The notes under the pieces: generated by a model
Databases searched by the model: none
What the model saw: the letters and a program-made list of their open reading frames with translations, nothing else
What the model was told of the DNA's origin: nothing
Made by a program: the position numbers and the translations under genes
Part shown: positions 22,915 through 33,798 of the stretch, one piece after another
Position numbering within the stretch: the stretch's first letter is position 1
Layout: each line of letters starts with the position of its first letter
Origin: Septoria linicola
Taxonomy: Eukaryota; Ascomycota; Dothideomycetes; Mycosphaerellales; Mycosphaerellaceae
NCBI GenBank assembly: GCA_024114885.1
Contig: CP099428.1
Span: forward strand, 868,001 to 932,000
DNA: 64,000 nt
Direction: 5' to 3'

Positions 22915-23897
22915 GAGCCTGATGAAAGCCGGAGGATGACCTCGACATGGTAAGGTGTCGTTCAATGTGACGAGAAACAATCTTGGAATGGTATGTATGC
23001 ACTTACTGCGCAAATGCAATATAAAATCGAAGCAGTCCTGACAACATGACAATTAATACTCAGTTCCCTGTCTCCAGCGGGTGAGACGATAGCTAAGGCA
23101 TGCCAAGCGCGACTGGCCATTGTTTGAGCCGTCAGCCATTCGGAGACAGTTTCGCATATGGAGAGCTGTCCAAGCACGCGCTGCCACCGGTTCTTGTACG
23201 TTCTCTGTCCATCGAGCACGAGCCTGCGCTCAAGAACGGCCATCTGCTTAGCATCGCTAGTAAGAAGGACATTGAGAAGACAGAAATTTACTAACTCTAC
23301 GAACGTCGTAGCTATATACGATCGAGGGACACTATGATGGAATATGTTCGTACAGTACAGTGGGATGCGAACTAGGCCTTCTTCTGTACGACGCGCCTGG
23401 CCAGTTATTATTGCGATCCGGTAGACTGCTATCTAGGACCGTTCAGGTTCTTCCTTAACGAGGAGCAGGTACGTATAGTATGATCTTCTACCGTAAGATT
23501 ATTACTAATGCTGGTCACCTAGCTTAACGCCAAAATCGTAAAGCGCTCTCTGTAAAGCGTAAAACACCAGGCTAATAGAGCGCACGATGACGGGCAGTTT
23601 CAGAGGCTGCTCAGACGGAGAAGAGAGACGACATGCTGGGAAGATCATGAAGAGACTCGTTGCCTGATTTGCGCTGGTGCTATCAATGCTCACTAATGCC
23701 TTGTCAGGACGCCTGTGCCCAATTCACTTCGCTCAGGGAGAATTTGATGGATATTGTGTGCTGGTTGGGCTTGCAGTCGCGTAGCTGTCGTGCGTAGGCG
23801 GAGAACGCTTGGTTGCGAACACTGTGACATTAAAATCGATACATGTAATTCGAGCGATTCCTTTCTGCTTTGCGTTTGGAAGCTGCACCAGCTAACA
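22915..23897. other. gene-free stretch, part TpA-rich
   Basis: No supported gene. About 23290-23540 is unusually rich in TpA steps and poor in CpA, unlike its flanks, and could be a remnant of repeat-induced point mutation. The rest is the 3' flank of two convergent genes. Confidence 0.4.
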
Positions 23898-24593
23898 TCA
23901 CGAAATTTGCTTCGAGGAGTATCGAGCAAGTGTCTGCGAAGTAGATCCCAACGAGCGGACTATGTCCACAGGACCAAATTTGCACTCATCCTTCCAGACA
24001 GCGGCAATCTGTCTCAATCGCAGATCCTGCTGCATGGCTGGCGACTTGAGCACAATCTCCAGCCTATCACCAAGACTCATCTCAGTCATGATATACATAG
24101 AGCGATGGGAGGACTCCAGATCCTTCAGCCATTCGATCTGGACTTCCAAGAAGGCTTCCATCGCAGCACACATGTCGTTGCTCATTCGCTTTCGACGCCA
24201 CTTCTTTGATTGCTGTGCTTCCTGAAGGCCTTCATTAGTATATCGTGCGATTTGGGCGTACGTCCATGTCAGTCTTTCGAGCCTCCAAAGATCGCAGCCG
24301 TCTCGGAATCGCAGCTCTCTAGCACGGTATTCGAAGCTGTCGTATTCACCAAGAGTTCTGATGACGTTCTGCAATGCCTTGCGATGAAGAAAGCGATGGC
24401 GACGATAGATGTACTTGAGGTCCGCCCAGAAAGACGGACGGGGTGCACCGGACTCGGGGTGCCACTCTGAGACGTGCGGTATGTATTGCATCTGCTGAGT
24501 CAGATTCGCGGCATGGTGGTTGAGCTGGTGAATATGTGAAGAGATCTGTTCTTGAAGGACTGATGTAGTGGTTTGTGCTTGGGCGTGAGGCAT
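23898..24593 (-). CDS. uncharacterised helical protein
   Basis: A 231-residue frame from the first ATG (24593) with the composition of a real helical protein: many Arg/Glu/Trp, few low-complexity runs (for example LRFRDGCDLWRLERLTW and EVQIEWLKDLESSHRSM). I do not recognise the family. A short upstream exon (ATG near 24735, about eight codons) could join through a GTGGGT donor to an acceptor just before CTGGCAAGAGAC, adding MSINMPVG before LARDMPHA, but this is weak. Orientation is convergent with the coiled-coil gene. The function is unknown. Confidence 0.5.
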   Translation of the reverse strand: MPHAQAQTTTSVLQEQISSHIHQLNHHAANLTQQMQYIPHVSEWHPESGAPRPSFWADLKYIYRRHRFLHRKALQNVIRTLGEYDSFEYRARELRFRDGCDLWRLERLTWTYAQIARYTNEGLQEAQQSKKWRRKRMSNDMCAAMEAFLEVQIEWLKDLESSHRSMYIMTEMSLGDRLEIVLKSPAMQQDLRLRQIAAVWKDECKFGPVDIVRSLGSTSQTLARYSSKQIS

Positions 24594-24823
24594 GTCTCTT
24601 GCCAGCTGCGCAGCAGTGGGAATGCTCGTGGAAAGCAAACATGCGGACTATGATCATGCTTTTCAATGTACCCGGTGAGCTGTAGCACCGATACTGTGAG
24701 ACAGAAGTATGTCTTACCCACGCCAACGGGCATATTTATGCTCATTGCCGCTGCATGTCTTACTATGAGAAGCACTGCTGGCATCTGGAGTCATACATGC
24801 AGAGACTGATGGTCTCGACATAC

Positions 24824-26499
24824 TCATTGGTCTTCTCGCGTCGTGTTGCTTTGCTGCTGAACCTCTCTGCCTTCTCTCTCCTCCTCTTTTCTTCGCTCTT
24901 TCCTCTTGTCCTCCGACCTAAACGCGAACCATATGCCAATGAAAATCGCAACAGCCACGCAGGCAAAGCCCAAATATAGCTTAGCACCAATACGCCAATA
25001 CGGTGCTTCACTCGCCGGGTACGCAGCCAGAGGCACAAAAGCGCTCAAGAGATACGCAATAATCGTACCGCTTGCGAAAAGCACTGTTCGAACTTGAGGC
25101 TCGTGTTGCAGATTCGATGAAGCCCAGGCGCACAACAGCATTGTGGACACTGCTCCGAGGTAGTTGAGGTACCAACCGGCCATGTAGGCGCCCTCGCTCT
25201 CTGGGCGTACAGTCAAGATGGTAAGCGAAGTGATGTTGATGGCGGAATGGAGGAGCAAGAAAGGTAGTCGAGAGCCGAAGTAGTCGCTGAAGCCGCTGAA
25301 GAGTAGCTCGGCGATGAGTTGTGCGGCTTGCCCAGCAATGGGTAGGTAGTTGAGCATGGCTACTGAGCTGTTGGAGAGTGAGCGACTTAGTCTCTAGCGA
25401 CGCGTGTTGTGTGACTTACTATCTCTTCGTTCCATCGACATTCGTCAAGGACTTCAACCACAAGTTGTAGTAGTTCGAGGGAGTAAAGTTGCTTCCAATG
25501 GCCCAGGCGATGGCAATTGCCCAGAGCTGCCAGAAGCTAAAAGCACGCAAGAAGCTCTTTGGAGTGATGCCAATCTGTGGCTCGCGGCCGACCCTCTGTG
25601 CTCGAGCCAGAGCAATCTCGATATGTCGCGGCTTGGGGTAGAACTTCGGCAGTGGCTTAGGTCGTTCAGGATATCCAGGAAGTAGGACGAATGCACCTAA
25701 CGCCACAGCAATAGTGCATACGCCATTGATGATGAAAGCCCAGCGCCAGCCCGCACGGCCATGTAGGCCTTCGAAGTTTGACGATAGAGCGCCTTGCATT
25801 GCTCCAGAAAGCATTGCCCCTGCAGGTTGCGCTATGTTGAACAAGCTCATGCGGAGAGCAACCTCATGCGGTAGATACCACTGTGAGATCAATGTGAAGT
25901 AACCTGGCCATGCTGTGCCTTCGAAGAAGCCGATCAGGAAGCGAAGTCCGTACACCTGATTATGGTTGGTGACCAATGACAAGCAGCATGTGAGCACTCC
26001 GCAAATCACTTCGCATGCTGGTAGCCACTTGTGAGGTCCAAAGTGGGGGATGATGATGCAAGACGGATAGAGCATGATCATGTAGCCGATACTGCGATAG
26101 CGTATCAGACATTGCTCATTGCAGTGTCGAATAGACTGTAGACTCACTTGAAGAAGGTGGTGAAGTAGTTCAGCTCGTTGCCATACAAGGACAAGTCTTC
26201 TTTCATCCCGGACACGTAAGCATTCGAGATGTTTGTCTGATCTATATACTTGAACATGTAGCCCAGGAAGCCAATGATCAGAAGTCCGATATCGAGGCGC
26301 CATAGCTTTTGACCAGTCAGAGAGATGAATGTGGCTGGAGAGTACCACTTACAAAAGCTCGTTCTTCCTTAGGATCAACGTAGCCTGTCAGCTAGCTGTC
26401 GGAGCCAGAATCGACCTCCACGGCACTATCTGTTGCAAGCTTGTCGTGTATCGTGTCATGTTCTCTAGCTGGCTCGCGCTGTGATGCTGCTGCGGCCAT
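24824..26499 (-). CDS. MFS permease, allantoate/pantothenate (Dal5/ACS) family, with an in-frame TAG in exon 1
   Basis: Four exons: 26353-26499, 26148-26305, 25420-26091, 24824-25367, 507 codons. Twelve-helix major-facilitator protein. TM1 region reads LDIGLLIIGFLGYMFKYIDQTNISNAYVSG, shown here in two parts as LDIGLLIIGFLG and YIDQTNISNAYVSG, the Dal5/Tna1/Fen2 hallmark. RFLIGFFEGTAWPGYFTLIS and GWRWAFIINGV are also family-typical. Such permeases import small organic anions (allantoate, nicotinate, pantothenate); substrate unknown. The tail is highly charged. Codon 36 of exon 1 is TAG (26392-26394), before TM1, while the frame after it (GYVDPKEERAF) fits the family's pre-TM1 sequence. A 42-nt intron with a non-consensus GTGCCG donor could excise the TAG in frame, so the gene may still be intact. 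Confidence 0.8.
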
Positions 26500-26951
26500 T
26501 TTTGGAAGCATCAGATGTCGTATCACGGCGAGTGCGAGACCTGGGTTTGTGGTAAGTCCATTTCATCTTTCAACAGTTCGAACACAGCCAGTGGTGACAT
26601 CATCAGCTTCGCCAATGCCCTCCACTATGTTCTCAATGTTGGGTGAGAAGGTGTGCTTCGCTAAAGCCAAGCACGCGATACATGCATACCGGATGCACAT
26701 CGGCATAGCAGATTCAGGCATTGCACCTCACTTCTATCGAATGAGCACGATTTGACGGGACAAACAGACCTGAACTTTTGAATGCTTTCGTCTCAGGGTA
26801 GTCGCGCGTGAACACGAAATGTCTCCCTACGCAATCTTGCTGTGTCCACCCGACGTGAAGGGGTCAGGTACGCCAACGCCTCGCTCAAGTATCCTCCCAA
26901 GTCCATGCTCTTCTATCATAATGCATTTAGGTTCGCCACAAATGTCGCTCG
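26500..26951. other. intergenic, MFS permease promoter side and PHO81 3' flank
   Basis: Between two minus-strand genes. A plus-strand frame of 104 codons overlapping here has no recognisable features. No element named. Confidence 0.4.
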
Positions 26952-29900
26952 CTATTGATCAATCTGATCCTTGAAGCGAAGCACGGCATTGTCAAGCAGA
27001 AGACCATCGGCACCCTTTGGCAGACTGAGTACGGTCGGCGCCCTCGTCCGTGTACGGTCGTTGCTGTAATCTGATATCAGGACCAGCCCAGCTTCTTTCA
27101 CACTGGAGACAAGCGCAGGTACGAGATCCAAGAGTCGTGATGTGCAGATCAGACCCATGAAGTTGTTGCTCTGTGCAATGCGGACCGATTCTTTGATGCT
27201 CAGATCTGTTCGGCCACAATTTATAACCATGTTGGTACTGCCAGTGGCCGGCTCGGCAGTCGTAGGAGGGGCTACACCAAGCTCGTTGCAGAGTAGGACA
27301 GGATCTAGCCGTGTTAGTAAAGTACAACATTTCCAGGGCAGTGGCTACTCACAGTTGGGCTGCTTCCAGTTCAGTGCTGTGCAGACGTCCGAGTTGTAAC
27401 TCGAAAAGACAAAGCTCCTCTGAGGACTGTCGCTGAGCTCGCGGAGGAGCCGAGCGTGATCAAACACTATTTGGAGGACGCCATCAACCACAACATTGAT
27501 GTTCTGGGTTGGACCCAGCTGTAACGCGTTCTCTTCGAGTCTTGTTGGATAGCATACGTGGAGCTCCACGTGCAGATCTGCTGGCAGAATAGCCAAGGTT
27601 GACTCCAAAGATGAGCAAGATTGAGCAATCCTCTGTTGTGCTTCTGCCAAATTCTCACGATCGATGCCAGAATTCACAAGCTCTTTTATCACACCTTTGC
27701 CAAGGCCCGCCTGTAAGGCGCTATCGCGGAACTCTTGGTACGTCAATCTAGATATCAGATCGTTGCGGCTGCTGGGTAGTGCCCATTTGTTGTAAAGCAC
27801 GGGCACGCCATCTGATGTGACCTGCACAAATAGTCTTAAGAAGTCGCCTGACAGACTGCTGCCAGTGATCAGATTACTTGGGTGGTTCTCGATCTGACTT
27901 GTTGCCTTCCAGTATGTTGCGAAATGCGTGATCTCGAGAGGGATACCGTGGAACGGAGTGACCACCTGGTACCGGAACGTGATGCGCCCAATTGCCCGCA
28001 GTCTTGGGTCGAAAAGCTCGAGGTGCCACAACCCGGAGCTGCTTGCTTTACCAGTAAATACGCGACTTGAGGCCGCTGCTCGAGCAATGACCTTGCTGCC
28101 GAATGTTGGGTAGATATCGAAGTCGATGCTGAAGTTGTCGAGATTCTCAATTTGGAACGAAACGTTCTTCAGGTCGTCTTGTATTGGCAATGGCAGGTTG
28201 CGAGGAATCAGTCCTGACGACTTCGAAGATATAGTCAAGCGCGCAGCAGGGTATTTGCTGTCACCGTAAAATTCGATCGCCTCGCCATCTTTTTCTCCAA
28301 AGGACAACTGTATGAACGTCTTTGTGGTGTCAAGGAAGTTGTGTCCGTATCTCCGTAGTGGGATGATCGGCGGTGGTAATTCGAGGGAAGGAATGTTCTC
28401 AGCGTCAGGGTGTGCAAATGTCGGGGTTGCTGCAATAGTCAGTGGAGGCGGCTCTCCAGGCGCGGGCTGCAGGTCCATAGGATCCCGCACGAAACCGTCT
28501 CCTGTCGCCCCAGCTCCCGCTTGTGCAAGCAGTTGCATGCAATCTAACTTGCCCTCCCATGCAGCATAGTACATGGCGTTCAGGTCTTTTTCGTCAAGTG
28601 CTGCTGGGTCCACCTTGAACTCCAACAGCTGTCTCAGACATTCGAGGTGTCCTTCACTTGCAGCATGGAAGATTGGCGTCCATTGGTACAGCTTGTCAGG
28701 CTGATCCATGTCGACACCATAATCCTTCAGCATCTGTAAGATCTGATTATCGCGACCGAAGCGTGCCACGAGATGTTGCGGGTATAGACCTTCTGCATCA
28801 GGCAGGATCTGAGGCTGAAAGCGCAGAATCTGCTGTACGATCGGAGCTGAGCCATACTGGCAAGCCAGGTTCAAGGGGATGTGACTCGTACTGCTGGTCT
28901 GGTTGACAATGGCGCCGAACTGCAGCATCTCCTGCACGCTTCCAGTCTGAGAGTGCACAATGCCATGAATGAGAGGTGTGAAGTGGTCCAGATCTTTGAA
29001 ATCGATAGTGTCGGGCTCCGCTGCGACAAGTGCCTTGACCATGTCCACACGGCCGTGCATGCATGCGTAATGGAGCGGAAGCCGTCCATACACATCAGGA
29101 GCGCGAATGTTTGCACCCTTCGTAAGAGCTGCTGCAAGCACTTCCGATCTGCCGCTTACAGCCGCCTCGTGAATGCAGTTGCGCTCGTTGATGGAGTCTG
29201 CATAGTTGAAGTTGACCAGACCCGTATTGTATAGAATCTCCTGTGCGCTCGGTGCTGCATGGTTGACCGTGTTGAGGAAGACACGGCTGATGCGCTCAGC
29301 GGCATCTGGACCGGCCGCTGTTCGAGACGACCACTCCCGGACAAGACCACTATTGCCTGCATTGATGGCTTGCAATACTTGGTTCTCCACCTCCTCATCC
29401 TGCGCTGACGGCTGTATTCTGTTCTCGAGCTCGACTGCAGGCGTGTATGCAATCTTCTCGCCCTCTGCCCACGCTTGCAGCTCAAGGAGCCCAGTGGTGG
29501 CCTGGTCAGAGAGGTCGCTAATGACATCGCGGTTGAAGCACGGTTGCACATCGACGGCTCGTGAGAGATAAAGCTCTTTGGTTCGTGACTATGAGCAGAT
29601 CAGTTTACCACGATTCGAAACACATGTCAGGTCATAAGCACCTTTGAGGTTTTGTCCCACTGCCATAAGTTAGCTTAACCCAAGGCATAGTGAACGATAA
29701 TAAAGACCTTCTTCAAAATCTTCGAGAACGCGGTCTGGTTGACTTCCACGAACTGCTGCAGCTTGTCAAGGTCGTTGCTGAACAACCGGAAACCTTCGTC
29801 CAATGTGACATAGCTTGAAGAGAGCTTTGATGCTGGCGTCGCGCGGGACTGTACGCCTCGTTTCTTGTCGAGCAGGCTCTTGAGGCGCAGTTTGAGCTAT

Positions 29901-30333
29901 ATCATGGTCAGATATGTGCTTTGCTGCAGATTGGAGGACGACTGACCTCGGCTTCTTTCTGAAGATAGAATGTGTTGACCTTTTCAAGCTCACGCTCCAG
30001 TCGGAAGAAGAAGGTCGCTTTATTTGCCTGCAGCGAAGCTTGGGCGTCTTGTAGAGCCTCGCCGTTGGGACCTTGATGCAAGGCAGCGAGCACCGGCGTG
30101 GCACTCAGCTTCTTGATGAGCTAGGTCGATGTATGAGCATTGTTTCCTACATGTTCAAAACAGCCCTTCCTACCTTCTTGAGCGCCTTGTAGTCGACAAA
30201 GCTTGCAGCATACTCGGGTATATCAAGCTGCCGCTTCTGAATGTGCTTGCCGAACTTCCTACGCTCGCCACCTATCAGCATATGCGCTTCTCCCTTCGCC
30301 CATCGTTCCTATTGCCGCTTGGTAGACATACAT
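26952..30333 (-). CDS. PHO81: phosphate-system regulator Pho81/NUC-2 (SPX, ankyrin, GDPD-like)
   Basis: Seven exons: 30332-30333, 30174-30258, 29947-30120, 29708-29896, 29642-29659, 27353-29588, 26952-27304, giving 1018 residues. SPX domain at about 1-180 (KFGKHIQKRQLDIPEYA; LDKLQQFVEVNQTAFSKILKK), which senses inositol pyrophosphates. Ankyrin repeats at about 275-520 (NCIHEAAVSGR; RLPLHYACMHGRVDMVKAL; WTPIFHAASEGHLECLRQL), which in yeast and Neurospora inhibit the Pho85-type cyclin kinase. The C-terminal glycerophosphodiester-phosphodiesterase-like region lacks the full catalytic set, as usual in Pho81. The start codon is split: exon 1 contributes only AT and a 73-nt GTATGT intron separates it from the G, giving MKFGKH. 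Exon 5 is an 18-nt microexon encoding WDKTSK. All frames close. Confidence 0.92.
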
Positions 30334-31108
30334 GGCGGTCTAGAAGGTTGGCGACTATGTCGCGGCTTGCGGTTGTGGTTGGTGTGTAGGAGTTCGAGAC
30401 CAATAGCTACTTGATGCTGGTCTGCAGGGGAATATTCGGAGATCGGATCGACATTGCGATAGGAAGGCGCGTCTCAAATGGCAATCATGGTCATCTGCTG
30501 CTTCCTCGACAGCTTTTGCGCGTCTGAAAAAAAGGCTGCCAACCAGGTTGGAAGAAAGTGGGTGGTGGTGTATACACTCTCACTTGCAAATCGTCCTCGC
30601 AACAGTCACATGAAGCCCCACTCTGGCTCAGACCAGACGACCCGGAGAGCAAAATGGTCCCCTCTTGCTCGCGCCAACAACGTCAATTCTCGCGCCGTGC
30701 AGCGCGACAAACACCGTCAAATTTGAACCGACGCGGTCAACAGCTGCACATGTCGAATAGATCGCGCACGTGTTATGCGCGAGCGCGGGAGTGGCCCGGC
30801 GCTACTGCGAGGTCCAGCTGCTTCAGCTGCACGACGTGAAAGCCGCATCCATCATCACGAGAAGCTCACCCAGCGGGTCAACACATCGGAGCCATTCTTG
30901 GCTATAACGGCACGAGTATGGATGAAGTTGAAAACACATTTTGCGCCCTATCCACTACGTCGATGATAGGCAGCAGAGGATGTCCTGGGTTTTCCTGCTG
31001 CTCCACTAGGTGGACTTCAGCCTGAATGGCGAGTTCAGTCTACCTTGCTTCATCCACACTAGCCGGCGATAAATCACCAGCATCTACAGACCCGACCAGC
31101 AAACTTGT
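30334..31108. other. PHO81 promoter side and 3' flank of module gene A1
   Basis: No supported gene; plus-strand frames here (up to 93 codons) lack recognisable features. The region should include the PHO81 promoter. It carries a palindromic CACGTG at 30767-30772. Confidence 0.45.
30767..30772. promoter_or_regulatory. candidate bHLH (Pho4/NUC-1-type) site CACGTG upstream of PHO81
   Basis: Perfect E-box core about 435 bp upstream of the PHO81 start. In yeast, PHO81 is itself activated by Pho4 through CACGT(G/T) sites, so the position makes sense. However, CACGTG occurs several other times in this window by chance (for example near 6450 and 9390), so this is only a candidate. Confidence 0.25.
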
Positions 31109-33527
31109 CTACATGCCGTGGACCTGAGCTTTCGAGGTCACTTTCCACTCGACTATATCGGTCCTCAAATCCGCGAGCTCTTCGAAGAAACCAGGAAAGA
31201 TGCAGACCCCTACGCTCTCGTACTCATTGTCTGTCACCTCTTCCATCTGTCTATCGTCAAATACTTGGCCAGTGGTCGTCCAGAAGTACCGGTAATTGAC
31301 GGGTGCCGCCTCCAGACGTGCTCTCAGAAATAGTGCCTTGGTAAAGATGGCCGTGAATTGGCGCATCATGTAGTCACGCAGAGTGATCGATATCTTCAAC
31401 TTCGGGTCGATGTGTATGAGCTGAGGGATCAGCGCCATGGACAGGTCCTGCGCAAGCTCTCTAGCGATGGGTTGCACGCGCTCGTTGTCAAAGGTGCCTC
31501 CTTCTTCCAATCGATCGGCGCTCATCTGGTACAGAAGGTACTCAAAGGTCCTGCCTGGGGAGTGTCAGCTATTGAAGCATCATCGAAGCTCTGGGTCGCT
31601 TACCAGCTCTGAGCCACTTCAGCAATGCGTCCGCGATAGGAATGGCATCGCGAAGCTCGCGCGAGATATCCTGAGGGGTCTGCCAGGGGACAGGCTTGGT
31701 GAATACTTCGTTGAAAAGTGCTGCGCCTATGCAGGCGGATAGCAAATGTTCTATGCGCGAACCTGCGGCTAAAACGGGGACAGCACCTTCTTTCCATCTT
31801 CCTCCATTGGTGGTTAAGATACGCTTGTACAGTTTCTCCAGCTCTGCGCTGGGCGTGGTTAGAAAAGTTGCGCGTGTGTTACTGGCTTTGATCTGCTCGG
31901 CGATAGTGGTAGCAGCATTGCGAATCCGGCCCACCAGCAACTCTACCTGCACACCGATATTTTCAGCGTATCGAAGATGCTCGGGGTATGATTGAGAGTT
32001 GCTTTCGGCTCCTGGGTCTCCTAGCGCAATGCCGGGCTGCTGTTGGGCCGGTGCCTTCTCATTCACACGGTCGCTGGACTTGGCTTCGACCATTTCAGCC
32101 TGCCCACTCGTCTCGATGCCCATTTCCTGCCTCTTGGCTTTTTCGCGTTGGGTGCTGTTCATCCCTATGGGAGGCTTTGGCTGCTGCATAGCCAATACAC
32201 CCAATTTGAGGCTGCCAGACGATGCTAGGAGCGTTGGTCCGTCTACTTGCGCAGCGACAGGCTCCAGCGAAGCCTTTCCGGCCGCTTCTTCCACGAGTTG
32301 AGCTTGTGAGCTGTTAGTATTGATGGCCGTAGTGGCGCTGAGCAGAGTATGCGATGCCCGTGTGGCAACCGTCTCCAATACTTGGTCGTTCCTCTGGGGT
32401 TGTGAGTTGTCCACAACAATCGCGCTTGTTTGACTTGGAGCGAGCGGATCATCCTCAAGGCTTTGCGTGAGCTCGCGTTGCTTTGGCCCACTATAAGCCT
32501 CGCCTTCCGCCACTCCATGCTCAGCTGGACTGTTCTTGGATGCGAGCTTCACGCGCTTGCTATGCTGGTACTCATCCGGGTCTCCGAAAGCTTGACCTGC
32601 GCCTCGTTTTGCCCTGGGTACCGCAGTATCTTCCGGAGCGAGATTGTGCTGCACCAGTTCAATGTCGTCGTTGCCTGCCGTGCCAAGATCTCTCGATTGG
32701 TCCTCTGGGGCCGTGGCTTTCACCCGTTTGTTGACCTTTAGTGCATCCGGCTCTCCGAAGGCTTCATCCGCACTACGCTTCGCGTTCGATGGCCAGGCAT
32801 CCATTACGTCTGAACGCGGTGGAGCCAGAGGGGACGACTCCTCAATCTCTGTGCTTCTGGATAATTCTGGAGACTGTTCGACCATTTTCAAGGCCTTGGC
32901 CTCGATCTGATTAGGCTCAGAGCCACCGTTCGTGTGAGCGTCTGCGCTCAATGTCGAACTCAGTACCAAAGGCTCTGCTGCTGTAGAAGTCGCGCCTGAT
33001 TCCTGAAACATGACGCTTTGTTCTCGTTTACTCGACGTGCTGGCTGGTGCGACGTGGCTCAATGAGCGCTTCAGGAAAAGTTTCGCGGCTGGCCTTCTGT
33101 CCAGGAGGGAATCTTCTCCTTCGAAAGCGTCTTCCGCGTACGTACCCACAGGCTTCACAGTACCTCGCGAGGGCCTTGCGAGAGGTTGTCTATTCTGAGT
33201 CCTCGGCGACTGCAATCCGTTCTTGGATTTCTTCAGCCATTTTTTTCGCTCCTCATCTGTGAGGTGATCGAGTGAGGTGAAGATCTTTACACCGCCGAAG
33301 GTATCTCTCACAATATTCCTGAGCTGATCAGCGGTCGGCTCGTGTAAGCCTTTGCCCGGTGACTTGATTGTCAGATTGTTCTTCTCGATCAGGGCTTCGA
33401 GGCGCTTGATTTGTGCGGGCTTGCCATCGTAACGCTTCGTTTGTGTCTTGCTATTCAGGCTGTTTTGGATGTCGAGGAGGACACATTTTATCGCTCTCTC
33501 GCGTTCTGTGTCGTTGTATCCTGCCAT
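31109..33527 (-). CDS. module protein A1: uncharacterised, nuclear-looking partner of Hsp70-like B1
   Basis: Two exons: 31604-33527 and 31109-31554, giving 789 residues. An N-terminal domain (about 1-100) and a C-terminal helical domain (about 535-789) are both shared with A2 (36749-38698). Shared signatures include PTADQLRNIVRDT, LEKLYKR, LLSACIGAALFNEVF and VPWQTPQDI. The middle is disordered. It holds two copies of a bipartite-NLS-like motif (residues 250-270 and 307-327) of the form KR-x-A-x-x-AFG-[ED]-PD..KRVK. The single intron lies at the same place and in the same phase (1) as in A2. Divergent from the Hsp70-like gene B1 across 271 bp. I recognise no known domain. Nuclear location and physical pairing with B1 are inferred from the motif and the duplicated arrangement. 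Confidence 0.8.
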
Positions 33528-33798
33528 TGTGAGCGGAATCGATTATTTGTGTGCGGAAGAAGAAATTCGGAGCTGAAACCACAACAAAAGTGAAAGATTG
33601 CGAACGCCAAGAAACACCTGCAGCTGCATTCACTTGAGCTTGCGCCAACGGGCGTGCACTTGTTGCTGCTCATTCTCGCGAAACTCATACACGCACAACA
33701 TCACTTACACACCCTACCCAGTGGACAGTGACTGACTGCACCTCGGCGCGAGTTGCCAGCACCACATTAGATCACGCTCCCACTTTGCGCACTTCGAG
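33528..33798. promoter_or_regulatory. shared divergent promoter A1/B1
   Basis: 271 bp between the A1 and B1 start codons, nearly identical in length to the A2/B2 gap (270 bp). I see no long stretch of sequence shared by the two promoters and no clear heat-shock element. Confidence 0.6.

Noticed and set aside
22243..23052. Minus-strand frame of 269 codons, Leu-rich
   Set aside because: Lies antisense to exon 2 of the coiled-coil gene. Its Leu-richness is the complement of Lys/Glu/Gln codons.
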